Below are positions 19,318 to 26,429 of a stretch of DNA of 64,000 nt, in pieces. Positions within the stretch are counted from its first letter, which is position 1; every line of letters begins with the position of its first letter. The position numbers were made by a program, and so were the translations under genes. The stretch covers positions 930,001 to 994,000 of the forward strand of contig NZ_CP047289.1 in NCBI RefSeq assembly GCF_018279165.1. The letters run 5' to 3'. Source of the DNA: Falsirhodobacter algicola. GTDB lineage: Bacteria > Pseudomonadota > Alphaproteobacteria > Rhodobacterales > Rhodobacteraceae. A model generated the notes under the pieces. That model was not told the origin of the DNA. It did no database searches and saw only the letters and a program-made list of their open reading frames with translations.

Positions 19318-20422
19318 TGCAACGACGATCGCGGCACCCAGCCGCTCGCTCTGGCAGGATGCGTGGATCCGGCTGAAGAAGAACCGCGCGGCACTGGCCA
19401 GCCTCTTCGTGCTGATCATCCTCGCGCTGGCGGGGATTTTCGGGCCGATGATCTCGCCCCACCCCTATGGGGCGATCTATCAGCAATATGTGCGCGTGCC
19501 GCCCAGCCTCGAGGCCTATCCCCGCGCCGACGACATCGAACCGGCGGTCGAGAGCCTTCTGCGCCGCGCCCGTGTCGAACCCGCCGGGATCGAGGTGGAG
19601 GGCGATGCCGTCACCATCACGTTGAACGGCGACACGCCGATCGACGACCGGATCGTGCGCTATTTCCAGCGTTCGGACGCGTTCTTTGCACCCGAACTGA
19701 CGCTGGCCGATGACAAGCTCTCGGGCACGCTGACCCTCGGGGTGGAGCGGAACTACTTCTTCCTCGGCACCGACAACCTTGGCCGCGACATGCTCAGCCG
19801 TATCCTGATCGGCGTGCGCATCTCGCTCGCGATCGGCGTCCTTGCCTCGGCGATGGCGCTGGTGCTGGGCGTGGCCTATGGGGCGATCTCCGGCTATCTC
19901 GGTGGCCGGGTGGACAACGTGATGATGCGGATCGTGGACATCCTCTATTCGCTGCCCTTCATCTTCTTCGTGATCCTGCTTCTGGTGTTCTTCGGGCGCT
20001 CGCTGGTGATCATCTTCATCGCCATCGGGGCGACGGAATGGCTGGACATGGCGCGCATCGTGCGTGGCCAAACCCTCAGCCTCAAACGCCGCGAATTCGT
20101 TCAGGCTGCCGAGGCTCTGGGCGCCACCCGCTCGGGCATCCTGAAGCGGCACATCATCCCGAACGCCCTCGGACCGGTGATCGTCTTCGTGACGCTGCTG
20201 GTGCCGAAGGCGATCCTCGCCGAGAGCCTTCTGTCCTTCCTCGGCCTCGGGGTGCAGGACCCGATGACCTCGCTGGGCCTTCTGATCTCCGAAGGGGCGC
20301 AGAACATGCGCGGCGCGTCGTGGCAGCTTCTCGGCCCGGCTGCGGTGCTGACCGTGATCCTGTTCGCGCTGAACTTCCTGGGCGACGGCCTGCGCGACAG
20401 CCTTGACCCGAAGGAGCGTTGA
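19310..20422 (+). CDS. Oligopeptide ABC transporter permease (OppC type)
   Basis: A 370-residue permease with the N-terminal OppC helix (about residues 25-47), a long periplasmic insert (about 48-145), the GTDNLGRDMLSRILIGVRIS signature and an EAA loop near RREFVQAAEALGATRSG. The insert makes it longer than the usual 290-310 residues and resembles the YejE-type subfamily. The ATG at 19310 overlaps the end of the upstream permease. The next gene starts 1 base after its stop. Confidence 0.93.
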   Translation: MTDATTIAAPSRSLWQDAWIRLKKNRAALASLFVLIILALAGIFGPMISPHPYGAIYQQYVRVPPSLEAYPRADDIEPAVESLLRRARVEPAGIEVEGDAVTITLNGDTPIDDRIVRYFQRSDAFFAPELTLADDKLSGTLTLGVERNYFFLGTDNLGRDMLSRILIGVRISLAIGVLASAMALVLGVAYGAISGYLGGRVDNVMMRIVDILYSLPFIFFVILLLVFFGRSLVIIFIAIGATEWLDMARIVRGQTLSLKRREFVQAAEALGATRSGILKRHIIPNALGPVIVFVTLLVPKAILAESLLSFLGLGVQDPMTSLGLLISEGAQNMRGASWQLLGPAAVLTVILFALNFLGDGLRDSLDPKER

Positions 20423-20423
20423 G

Positions 20424-22031
20424 ATGACCGACACGATCCTGTCCGTCCGCGACCTGCGCGTGACCTTCCAGACCAATGACGGCCCGGTGGAGGCCGTCAA
20501 AGGCGTCAACTGGGACCTGCGCGCCGGTGAGACGCTGGCCATCGTCGGCGAAAGCGGTTCGGGCAAAAGCCAGACCACCATGGCGCTGATGGGCCTTCTG
20601 GCCGCCAACGGCACCGCCACCGGATCCGTCCGCTACCGCGACCGGGAGGTTCTGAACCTGTCGGAGCGGGAGTTGAACAAGATCCGCGGCAAGAAGATCA
20701 CCATGATCTTCCAAGAGCCGATGACCTCGCTCGATCCGCTCTATCGGATCGGGGACCAACTGGCCGAGCCGCTGCGCCATCATGCGGGTCTGTCCCGCAG
20801 CAAGGCGCGTCCGCGGATCCTCGAACTGCTGCGCCTCGTCGGCATTCCCGACCCCGAGCGCCGCATCGACAGCTACCCGCATGAGATGTCGGGCGGGCAG
20901 CGTCAGCGCGTGATGATCGCGATGGCGCTGGCCAACGACCCCGACATCCTGATCGCGGACGAGCCGACGACCGCCCTCGATGTGACGATTCAGGCGCAGA
21001 TCCTCGAGCTTCTGGCCGATCTGCAGAAACGTCTCGGCATGGCGATCGTCTTCATCACCCACGATCTGGGCATCGTGCGGCGGTTCGCCGACCATGTGGC
21101 CGTGATGCGCCGCGGCGAGGTGGTGGAGGATGGCCCCTCGGAGGAGGTGTTCACCGCGCCGAAGCATCCCTACACGCGGATGCTCCTCGATGCCGAGCCG
21201 GAGGGCCGCAAGGAGCCCCCCGCCCCGGATGCGGCCGAACTCCTGCGCGGCGACGATGTCCGCGTCACCTTCACGCTGGGCGGCGGTTTCCTCAAGAAGG
21301 CCGATCACCTGCATGCGGTGAAGGGCATCTCGGTGACGCTGCACGAAGGTCAGACGATCGGCGTCGTGGGGGAATCGGGTTCGGGCAAGTCCACGCTGGG
21401 CCGCGCCCTGCTGCGCCTAACCGAAAGCGAGGGGCGCGTGGCATGGCTCGGCAAAGAGCTTCCGCGCGGCATCGACGAGATGCGCCCCTACCGCCACCAG
21501 TTGCAACTGGTGTTCCAAGATCCCTTCGGCTCTCTCTCGCCGCGGATGACGGTGGGGCAGATCATCACCGAGGGGCTGCTGATCCACGAGCCGACGATGT
21601 CGCGCGCCGAACGCAACCGCCGCGCCGGCGAGGCGCTAGAGGAAGTCGGCCTCGATGCCGGAATGCGCAACCGTTATCCGCACGAGTTTTCGGGCGGGCA
21701 GCGTCAGCGGATCGCCATCGCGCGTACGATGATCCTGCGCCCTCGGGTGATCGTGCTGGACGAACCGACCTCGGCGCTCGACCGGTCGGTGCAGAAGCAG
21801 ATCGTGGAACTGCTGCGCGATCTTCAGCAGAAGCACCGCCTGTCCTACTTCTTCATCAGCCACGATCTGTCCGTGGTCCGCGCCCTCGCGGATCAGATCA
21901 TCGTCATGAAGTCGGGGGAGATCGTGGAACAGGGCCTGACCGAACAGGTGTTCGACGCACCCCGGCAGGAGTACACGAAACGCCTGATGGCCGCGGCCCT
22001 GTCGACCGAACGTTTCCGGTCGGCGTCGTAA
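20424..22031 (+). CDS. Fused dual ABC ATPase of the oligopeptide transporter (OppD-OppF type)
   Basis: A 535-residue protein carrying two complete ABC domains in one chain. Domain 1 (about 3-255) has Walker [11 protein letters not shown], signature MSGGQRQRV and Walker [14 protein letters not shown]. Domain 2 (about 275-530) has [20 protein letters not shown] and VIVLDEPTSALD. Both sites look intact. In E. coli these are separate genes. Fused versions (YejF-like) are common in alphaproteobacteria. It is the last gene of the operon, followed by a strong terminator. Confidence 0.94.
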   Translation: MTDTILSVRDLRVTFQTNDGPVEAVKGVNWDLRAGETLAIVGESGSGKSQTTMALMGLLAANGTATGSVRYRDREVLNLSERELNKIRGKKITMIFQEPMTSLDPLYRIGDQLAEPLRHHAGLSRSKARPRILELLRLVGIPDPERRIDSYPHEMSGGQRQRVMIAMALANDPDILIADEPTTALDVTIQAQILELLADLQKRLGMAIVFITHDLGIVRRFADHVAVMRRGEVVEDGPSEEVFTAPKHPYTRMLLDAEPEGRKEPPAPDAAELLRGDDVRVTFTLGGGFLKKADHLHAVKGISVTLHEGQTIGVVGESGSGKSTLGRALLRLTESEGRVAWLGKELPRGIDEMRPYRHQLQLVFQDPFGSLSPRMTVGQIITEGLLIHEPTMSRAERNRRAGEALEEVGLDAGMRNRYPHEFSGGQRQRIAIARTMILRPRVIVLDEPTSALDRSVQKQIVELLRDLQQKHRLSYFFISHDLSVVRALADQIIVMKSGEIVEQGLTEQVFDAPRQEYTKRLMAAALSTERFRSAS

Positions 22032-22032
22032 G

Positions 22033-22061
22033 AAAAAGCCCCCGGAAACGGGGGCTTTTTT
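22033..22061 (+). terminator. Rho-independent terminator of the peptide ABC operon
   Basis: An 11-bp inverted repeat AAAAAGCCCCC / GGGGGCTTTTT with a 6-base loop ends in a T-run. It can also serve the convergent minus-strand DUF3618 operon ending at 22065. Confidence 0.92.
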
Positions 22062-22064
22062 GTA

Positions 22065-22805
22065 TCAGATCCGGTCCGGATCCTTGAAACGTTCCTGCGC
22101 CGCGGTCGCTGCGGATTCGGCGACGCTCTGGACCTTGTCCACCAGCGGCTCTTCGGGGATCAGGTCTTCCTCGTAGGCCTTGGACTTGGCGGCATCGAGG
22201 CCGGCCTGCGCCGCAGCCGTGGCGCGATCCTTCAGATCCTCCGCCGTCTCGACCGCTTGATCATAGAGGCGATCGTGATGCGGGCCGAGCACGCGGTCTT
22301 CGGAGCGGGTGCGCGGCAGTGCGGCACCAAGGAGCGCCCCAGCGGCCAGCGCGACCGCGCCGAACAGAACCGGATGCGACTCCGCCTGTGCCAGCGCCTT
22401 GTCCGACAGATCGGAGGCCTGACGACGCGCGCCGTCCAGACGCTCGGAGGCCTGACGGCGATACCCGTCCAGACGCTCGGAGCTGGCCGAGGAACCGTAG
22501 GATTTGGAGAAGGACGGCTTCGAGGGCATCGTCGGGACGTAGTTCGGGGCAGCGCGGCGCGTTGCGACACCGCCGGCCAGCGCCACGAGGCCAAGGCCGA
22601 TCAGGCCGAAGGCCACGGGGTTGCTGCGCACCTGACGGCCTGCCGCTTCGAGCGAACCGCGCGGATCCTCCAGCCCGACATAGCGGGTGGCATCGTTCAG
22701 AATCCCATGCAGCGAGGCTTTTTCGCGCAGTGCATTCAGCGTGCCTTCGACGTTCGAGCGATTGGTCTCGACTTCGACTTCGATGGTTTCCGGGGATTGG
22801 GTCAT
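22065..22805 (-). CDS. DUF3618 family membrane protein
   Basis: A 246-residue protein. The N-terminus (IEVEVETNRSNVEGTLNAL) matches the DUF3618 region, and two hydrophobic segments follow (about 63-81 and 144-163), separated by an Arg/Ser/Asp-rich helical stretch. The C-terminus is a predicted helix rich in Ala, Glu and Lys. The family often accompanies small holin-like membrane proteins in stress loci of alphaproteobacteria. The function is unknown. The start overlaps the stop of the holin-family gene by four bases (ATGA), so it is the last gene of the minus-strand stress operon. Confidence 0.75.
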   Translation of the reverse strand: MTQSPETIEVEVETNRSNVEGTLNALREKASLHGILNDATRYVGLEDPRGSLEAAGRQVRSNPVAFGLIGLGLVALAGGVATRRAAPNYVPTMPSKPSFSKSYGSSASSERLDGYRRQASERLDGARRQASDLSDKALAQAESHPVLFGAVALAAGALLGAALPRTRSEDRVLGPHHDRLYDQAVETAEDLKDRATAAAQAGLDAAKSKAYEEDLIPEEPLVDKVQSVAESAATAAQERFKDPDRI

Positions 22806-23209
22806 TTCATTTGCTCCTTCACGAGTTTGCCGTCCCGCTGTGCCTGCGCAATGCTGCGATCAGGGATGAGCGTGGCAGTGGAGAGTGTCTTGCGGCCGCC
22901 GACCATCAGCAGCCCGCCGATCACGAACAGCACGACGCCGACCAGCGTGGCGGCCCATGCCGGCCCGATCCATGTCGCAAGCGCGGCGACGAGGGCCTGC
23001 AGCAGCACGATGGCGGCCAGCAGCAGGATGATCGCACCGGCCAGCAGCATTTCGGCGCCATGGGCCATCTTGCTCGCGGCTTGGCTGATCTCGGCCTTCA
23101 CGAGACGTGTCTCGCTGCGGACGAGATCGGCAAGATCGCGAACCAGATCGGCCATCAGGTCGGAAAAGCTGCGCGGATCGCTGGGCGGGATCTTATTAAA
23201 GTCCGACAT
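22802..23209 (-). CDS. Phage-holin-superfamily III-like membrane protein
   Basis: A 135-residue protein with an amphipathic N-terminal helix (about 12-55) and two strongly hydrophobic segments (about 55-78 and 84-105), as in the PF07332 (putative Actinobacterial holin-X) family. Despite the name, chromosomal members beside DUF3618 genes are not phage lysis genes, and none of the neighbours are phage-like. The start at 23209 has a GGGGGG ribosome-binding stretch just upstream. An ATG at 23221 has none. It overlaps its neighbours at both ends. Confidence 0.75.
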   Translation of the reverse strand: MSDFNKIPPSDPRSFSDLMADLVRDLADLVRSETRLVKAEISQAASKMAHGAEMLLAGAIILLLAAIVLLQALVAALATWIGPAWAATLVGVVLFVIGGLLMVGGRKTLSTATLIPDRSIAQAQRDGKLVKEQMK

Positions 23210-23732
23210 TCGGCCCCCCATAGGTGGGTGCGGGGGTCGGTGCCGGGGTCGGTGCGGGTTCGGGCATGCCGACCGGCTCGGTCACGAGGGTCGCATCCTC
23301 TTCCTCGGGCGTCTTGGCCGTCAGCAGGCGGCCTGCCGCGAGACCGGCCAGAAGGCACCCGCCGATGAACACGGCCGGGTTGGAGCGGGCATAATCGGCT
23401 ACGGCGCGGCCCATGTCGTTGACCGTACTGTTCTCGATCGTGCCGCTCAGATCCTCGGCCAGCGAGGCCCCTTGGTCGATCAGGCCCGAGGGCGCGGCCC
23501 CGAGGCCGTGGTCGGAATTGCTGCCCGAGGCGTCGCGCAGAGCGCGGGCGAGGCTGCGCAGTTCGGCCCCGAGGCCGGCCTTGCGGCGCTCCAGCTCGTC
23601 GGTGACGGCGCTCATCAGGCCCGGCGCTGTTTCATTGCGCAGGCGGTCCGCCCCATCCCGAACGCGGGCATTGGCCTCGTCATATTCAAAGCGGGCACGC
23701 GCCTTGGCATTCTCGATCTCTTCATTCATCAT
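23196..23732 (-). CDS. Hypothetical envelope protein with one membrane segment
   Basis: A 178-residue protein with a charged helical N-terminus (about 1-70), a Gly/Ser-rich middle, a single hydrophobic segment (about 116-136, NPAVFIGGCLLAGLAAG) and a Pro-rich tail with repeated PAPT. The layout resembles proteins annotated as nutrient-deprivation-induced in alphaproteobacteria. No function can be assigned. It overlaps the downstream holin-like gene by 14 bases and the upstream small gene by 11, indicating tight co-translation. Confidence 0.68.
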   Translation of the reverse strand: MMNEEIENAKARARFEYDEANARVRDGADRLRNETAPGLMSAVTDELERRKAGLGAELRSLARALRDASGSNSDHGLGAAPSGLIDQGASLAEDLSGTIENSTVNDMGRAVADYARSNPAVFIGGCLLAGLAAGRLLTAKTPEEEDATLVTEPVGMPEPAPTPAPTPAPTYGGPNVGL

Positions 23733-23895
23733 GATATGATTCCCTTGGCGAGTTACGGTTGGTCCTCTCTGCCGGCGTGGCGCCGGGCGGGGTGACCGGG
23801 TTCTGCGGGTCGGCGGGAGCGGGGTCGTCGGGGAACGTGGTCTGCTTGTTCGCCGGATCGTGCCGCTGCTGCCTCTGGTCGATCATCTTGCCCAT
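23722..23895 (-). CDS. Small hypothetical protein (57 aa), general-stress locus
   Basis: A 57-residue hydrophilic, Pro-rich protein starting MGKMIDQRQQRHDP and ending RESYHDE. It is supported by a textbook AAAGGAGG ribosome-binding site 5 bases before the ATG, and by a perfect EcfG-type promoter 24-49 bases upstream. Its 3' end overlaps the next gene by 11 bases. No family was recognised. The composition suggests an intrinsically disordered stress-induced protein. Confidence 0.7.
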   Translation of the reverse strand: MGKMIDQRQQRHDPANKQTTFPDDPAPADPQNPVTPPGATPAERTNRNSPRESYHDE

Positions 23896-23918
23896 CCGGG
23901 CCTCCTTTGCCTGTCTCT

Positions 23919-23944
23919 AACGGACGGAGAAGGCAGGCAGTTCC
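23919..23944 (-). promoter_or_regulatory. EcfG-type general stress promoter (GGAAC-N17-CGTT)
   Basis: On the minus strand, GGAAC (23940-23944) and CGTT (23919-23922) are separated by 17 bases, an exact match to the consensus recognised by the PhyR-NepR-controlled sigma factor EcfG of alphaproteobacteria. It would start transcription about 15 bases before the 57-residue gene. Confidence 0.7.
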
Positions 23945-23955
23945 CATGGATGGGA

Positions 23956-24123
23956 TCAGTTCTGCTCCTGAACGTCCTCATTGTCCTTGCCCTCGGTGCG
24001 GGCGGGATTCATCACGTCGAATTCTTCGGCCTTGTGGGCCGAACCTTCGTGCTGGGCCTGCGCATTCGGGCGGCGCGGGGCCTCGTCGCGTTTCTCGTGG
24101 GCATTGCGGGGCTGGTTGGCCAT
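23956..24123 (-). CDS. Small hypothetical protein (55 aa)
   Basis: A 55-residue, highly charged protein (starts MANQPRNAHEKRDEAP, ends KDNEDVQEQN) with an AAGGAG ribosome-binding site upstream of its ATG. It is hydrophilic throughout, with no membrane segment and no recognised family. It lies 4 bases after the preceding 48-residue gene and so appears to be the second gene of the operon. Confidence 0.65.
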   Translation of the reverse strand: MANQPRNAHEKRDEAPRRPNAQAQHEGSAHKAEEFDVMNPARTEGKDNEDVQEQN

Positions 24124-24127
24124 GGTC

Positions 24128-24274
24128 CTACTCCTTGGTTTTCGTATCGGGGGCGCCCTCGGGGCGGCTCGGAACGGGTGCGTCCTTGCGGGCCTGCTCG
24201 ATCTCGGGCGTCAGGGGGGTGATCGGGTTGCCGATCACGTCCACGGGCTTGGCGGTCCTGTCATCCGGCGTCAT
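24128..24274 (-). CDS. Small hypothetical protein (48 aa), first gene of the minus-strand stress operon
   Basis: A 48-residue hydrophilic protein (MTPDDRTAKPVDVIGNPITP at the start, DTKTKE at the end) preceded by GAGGAGGG. An EcfG-type promoter lies 25-50 bases upstream. No family was recognised. Good codon structure, a strong ribosome-binding site and position in a tight series of small genes support it as real. Confidence 0.63.
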   Translation of the reverse strand: MTPDDRTAKPVDVIGNPITPLTPEIEQARKDAPVPSRPEGAPDTKTKE

Positions 24275-24298
24275 GGGGCGCCCTCCTCTCTGGGGGTG

Positions 24299-24324
24299 AA
24301 CCGCCACCGAGGCCGCCCTGTTCC
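24299..24324 (-). promoter_or_regulatory. EcfG-type general stress promoter (GGAAC-N17-GGTT)
   Basis: On the minus strand, GGAAC (24320-24324) and GGTT (24299-24302) are separated by 17 bases. It drives the minus-strand small-gene operon and is back to back with the plus-strand promoter at 24338-24362. Confidence 0.62.
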
Positions 24325-24337
24325 GCGCCAAGGGTCG

Positions 24338-24362
24338 GGAACTTGCACGCAAGGGGCGTGTT
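24338..24362 (+). promoter_or_regulatory. EcfG-type general stress promoter (GGAAC-N16-TGTT)
   Basis: GGAAC (24338-24342) is followed 16 bases later by TGTT (24359-24362), one mismatch from the consensus. It lies 51 bases before the ATG of the plus-strand 63-residue membrane protein and diverges from the minus-strand promoter just to its left. Confidence 0.52.
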
Positions 24363-24412
24363 GGGCCTTCAGTCGCCGGTCCGGCCGGCGCCACCCGAAA
24401 AAGGAGAGGGAA

Positions 24413-24604
24413 ATGGACGACAAGCGCAAGCTGGGGCCGTCGCGTTCGCCCAAGGCGATCTATGTGATCGCGGCCATCATCGTGCTGACTGTGGTCACTC
24501 TGTTCGTGGGGATGAACATTTCCCACATGAACCAGATGGAGGATGCGGAGCAGGACGGGACCGCATCGCAGGCCGATGATGCAACGCCCATCGACCCGGA
24601 ATGA
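24413..24604 (+). CDS. Small single-span membrane protein (63 aa)
   Basis: A 63-residue protein with a basic N-terminus (MDDKRKLGPSRSPK), one membrane helix (about residues 15-34, YVIAAIIVLTVVTLFVGMN) and an acidic C-terminal tail, giving an N-in topology. AAGGAGAGGG lies 3-12 bases before the ATG. It is transcribed alone from the EcfG-type promoter at 24338 and ends in a bidirectional terminator shared with dps. No family was recognised. Confidence 0.75.
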   Translation: MDDKRKLGPSRSPKAIYVIAAIIVLTVVTLFVGMNISHMNQMEDAEQDGTASQADDATPIDPE

Positions 24605-24607
24605 GTG

Positions 24608-24638
24608 AAAAGGCCCCTGACGATCGTCAGGGGCCTTT
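24608..24638. terminator. Bidirectional rho-independent terminator
   Basis: A near-perfect palindrome (AAAGGCCCCTGACGATCGTC continuing to its complement) of about 15 bp per arm sits between the 63-residue gene (plus) and dps (minus). A- and T-runs on both sides allow termination in both directions. Confidence 0.9.
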
Positions 24639-24644
24639 CGCGTC

Positions 24645-25127
24645 TTAGTTGCCGTCGGCGTTCGATCCGATGAACCAAGCGTCCTTGTCGACGATCCGGC
24701 TCGCCTCGGTGAAGAGGTCCGAGGTGTCCTGATCGCCGCCATCGTCCGTGGTGTCGATCGCTTCGCGCAGCGATGCCGCCACCAGCTTGTACCGCTCGGT
24801 CAACTCGCGGACGTGATCCTTCACGGACACGGTATCGGTCGGATAGCGCGGCAGCGCCGTTTCCTCGGCCACGACCTGCGAGATGCCGACGGGCGTTCCG
24901 CCCAGCACCACCGTACGCTCGGCGATCTTGTCCAGAATGTCGCGCAGGTTCGCCACCGCATCGTCCAAGAGTTCGTGCACGCCGATGAAGCCATTGCCGC
25001 GCATCGTCCAATGCGCCTGCTTCACGGTCAGGGAGAGGTCGATCACGAGGCTCAGGTTCTTGTTCAGCGTCTCGATCGACACCTTCGCGCTGTCATCGGA
25101 CAGGCCACTCGCAAAACGTTCGCGCAT
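24645..25127 (-). CDS. dps: Dps-family DNA-protecting ferritin
   Basis: A 160-residue Dps protein, a dodecameric mini-ferritin that oxidises Fe2+ with peroxide and shields DNA in stress. All ferroxidase ligands are present with exact family spacing: H39, H51, D55, D66 and E70 (the same 12-4-11-4 intervals as in E. coli Dps). The N-terminus is short. An EcfG-type promoter lies 35-60 bases upstream, matching its expected role in the general stress response together with the neighbouring small genes. Confidence 0.95.
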   Translation of the reverse strand: MRERFASGLSDDSAKVSIETLNKNLSLVIDLSLTVKQAHWTMRGNGFIGVHELLDDAVANLRDILDKIAERTVVLGGTPVGISQVVAEETALPRYPTDTVSVKDHVRELTERYKLVAASLREAIDTTDDGGDQDTSDLFTEASRIVDKDAWFIGSNADGN

Positions 25128-25161
25128 AAGTCACTCCTTGCGTTTCAAAGGTCGTGGGTTC

Positions 25162-25187
25162 AACCCGCCGGTCGCATCCGTGGTTCC
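25162..25187 (-). promoter_or_regulatory. EcfG-type general stress promoter of dps (GGAAC-N17-GGTT)
   Basis: On the minus strand, GGAAC (25183-25187) and GGTT (25162-25165) are separated by 17 bases, in the 70-base gap between the glutaredoxin-MauE gene and dps. Its hexamer pair and spacing are identical to those of the promoter at 24299-24324. Confidence 0.65.
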
Positions 25188-25197
25188 ATATCGGTGC

Positions 25198-25962
25198 CTA
25201 CATCACCGCCGACAGCATCCACAGTGCCATGAACATCATCATCAGGTTCTCGGTCAACGACACGAAGCCAAGCGGCACGTTGCTGCCCCCGCCCATGCAG
25301 GCGCAGCGCAATTCCCGCTTTTCGATATACACCGCCTGAAAGACCGAGATGGCCCCGACTGTCCCGATGAACAGCGCGACCGGGATCGACGCCCAGAGCA
25401 GCACGCCGGTGATCATCAAAAGCCCCGCCCCTGCCTCGGCGAAGGGGTAGATATAGGCATAGCCGACCCAGCGGCGGGCCAAGAGGTCGTAGTTGAGGAA
25501 GCTGGTGGTGAACCGTTCGACATCCTGAAGCTTCTGCAGGCCCAGAAGGCACATCGCGAAGGCGATGGTCCAATGCAGCCAGCTGCCGAAGCTGACATCC
25601 CCCACCACCCAGCGGGCGGCCAGCGCCATCAGGGCGGCCATCCCGAACAGGGCGACGATGGGTTGATAGGTCGTCTCGTCCTTGGCCGGCAGAGGGGAGC
25701 CGAACCATGCGCGCAGTTCCGAATGACCGCCGATGCGTTCGCCGTCCACGAAGGTCTGCGGCGTCGTCTTGACCTTCCATTCGGCCTTGAAGGCGTCCGT
25801 CTCCTCGCGGGTGGTCAGATGATGATCCTCCACCTCGTAGCCGTGCCGTTCCAGCAACGCCTTCGATTTCAGGCCGAAGGGGCACACATGTCCGGGCATC
25901 ACCATGCGGTACAGGACGGCCTTGCGCCTGACTTCGGTGGTGGAGCGGGGAATTGCGGTCAT
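25198..25962 (-). CDS. Glutaredoxin-MauE fusion membrane protein
   Basis: A 254-residue protein joining a glutaredoxin domain (about 12-92) with a MauE/DoxX-type membrane domain (about 98-254, four hydrophobic helices). The glutaredoxin motif is CPFG with a single cysteine, C27. The glutathione-binding [17 protein letters not shown] is conserved, so it is of monothiol type. The membrane part has a CAC pair (C220, C222) near its last helix. MauE proteins help form disulfides in periplasmic methylamine dehydrogenase. This fusion probably moves thiol redox equivalents across the inner membrane, but the target is unknown and no mau genes are near. Confidence 0.82.
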   Translation of the reverse strand: MTAIPRSTTEVRRKAVLYRMVMPGHVCPFGLKSKALLERHGYEVEDHHLTTREETDAFKAEWKVKTTPQTFVDGERIGGHSELRAWFGSPLPAKDETTYQPIVALFGMAALMALAARWVVGDVSFGSWLHWTIAFAMCLLGLQKLQDVERFTTSFLNYDLLARRWVGYAYIYPFAEAGAGLLMITGVLLWASIPVALFIGTVGAISVFQAVYIEKRELRCACMGGGSNVPLGFVSLTENLMMMFMALWMLSAVM

Positions 25963-26052
25963 TTCAGTCCTTCCTTTCCTGCAAGAAGGATGTAAGCAGC
26001 CTGCCCCAGCCTTCCAGTCAAACTTTTCACGGCAGGGGCATATGCTTTGCGG

Positions 26053-26080
26053 TTGACATCGGGTGGTCCACAGGTAAAAG
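26053..26080 (+). promoter_or_regulatory. Likely housekeeping promoter of rpmG
   Basis: TTGACA (26053-26058) and TAAAAG (26075-26080) are separated by 16 bases, about 55 bases before the rpmG start and divergent from the glutaredoxin-MauE gene. It is a reasonable sigma-70 match, with a weak -10 typical of alphaproteobacteria. Confidence 0.45.
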
Positions 26081-26135
26081 GCGGCAATTCAGTTTGAACC
26101 GGGGGCCTTTGTCCTCCGATGTTGTGGAGACGACA

Positions 26136-26303
26136 ATGGCGAAGCCGACGACGATCAAGATCCGTCTGAACTCGACGGCGGGCACCGGGCACTTCTATGT
26201 GACCAAGAAGAATGCCCGCACCATGACCGAGAAGATGACTGTCCGCAAATACGATCCCGTGAAGCGGGAGCATGTGGAATACAAAGAAGGCAAGATCAAG
26301 TAA
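26136..26303 (+). CDS. rpmG: 50S ribosomal protein L33
   Basis: A 55-residue, strongly basic protein with the L33 opening [20 protein letters not shown] and the end [10 protein letters not shown]. It lacks the four zinc-binding cysteines, so it is the C-minus (zinc-independent) form usual in proteobacteria. A GTGGAG ribosome-binding site lies upstream and a strong terminator downstream, making it monocistronic. Confidence 0.97.
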   Translation: MAKPTTIKIRLNSTAGTGHFYVTKKNARTMTEKMTVRKYDPVKREHVEYKEGKIK

Positions 26304-26328
26304 GATCGCCTTCCGTCACGATGCAGGA

Positions 26329-26360
26329 AACCCCGGAGCCTTCGGCTTCGGGGTTTTTTC
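26329..26360 (+). terminator. Rho-independent terminator of rpmG
   Basis: A roughly 10-bp GC-rich stem (CCCCGGAGCC with GGCTTCGGGG) with a short loop is followed by TTTTTT, 25 bases after the rpmG stop. Confidence 0.9.
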
Positions 26361-26381
26361 GTGGCTGCGGTCCGGGCATGA

Positions 26382-26405
26382 AAAAACCGGCCCCGAAGGG
26401 CCGGC
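26382..26405 (-). terminator. Rho-independent terminator of the Bax-inhibitor family gene
   Basis: On the minus strand a 7-bp stem (CCGGCCC / GGGCCGG, loop of 4) is followed by six T residues, 25 bases after the stop of the gene ending at 26430. Confidence 0.88.
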
Positions 26406-26429
26406 CATGTGCGTGAAAGCCCTGCGGCC

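Noticed and set aside
16732-19419. Minus-strand open frame of about 895 codons
   Set aside because: It lies antisense to the peptide-binding protein and permease genes and shows no family similarity.
22802-23209. Phage remnant suggested by a holin-family protein
   Set aside because: No lysin, capsid, integrase or other phage gene is nearby. The protein sits in a stress operon and belongs to a family that is widely chromosomal.
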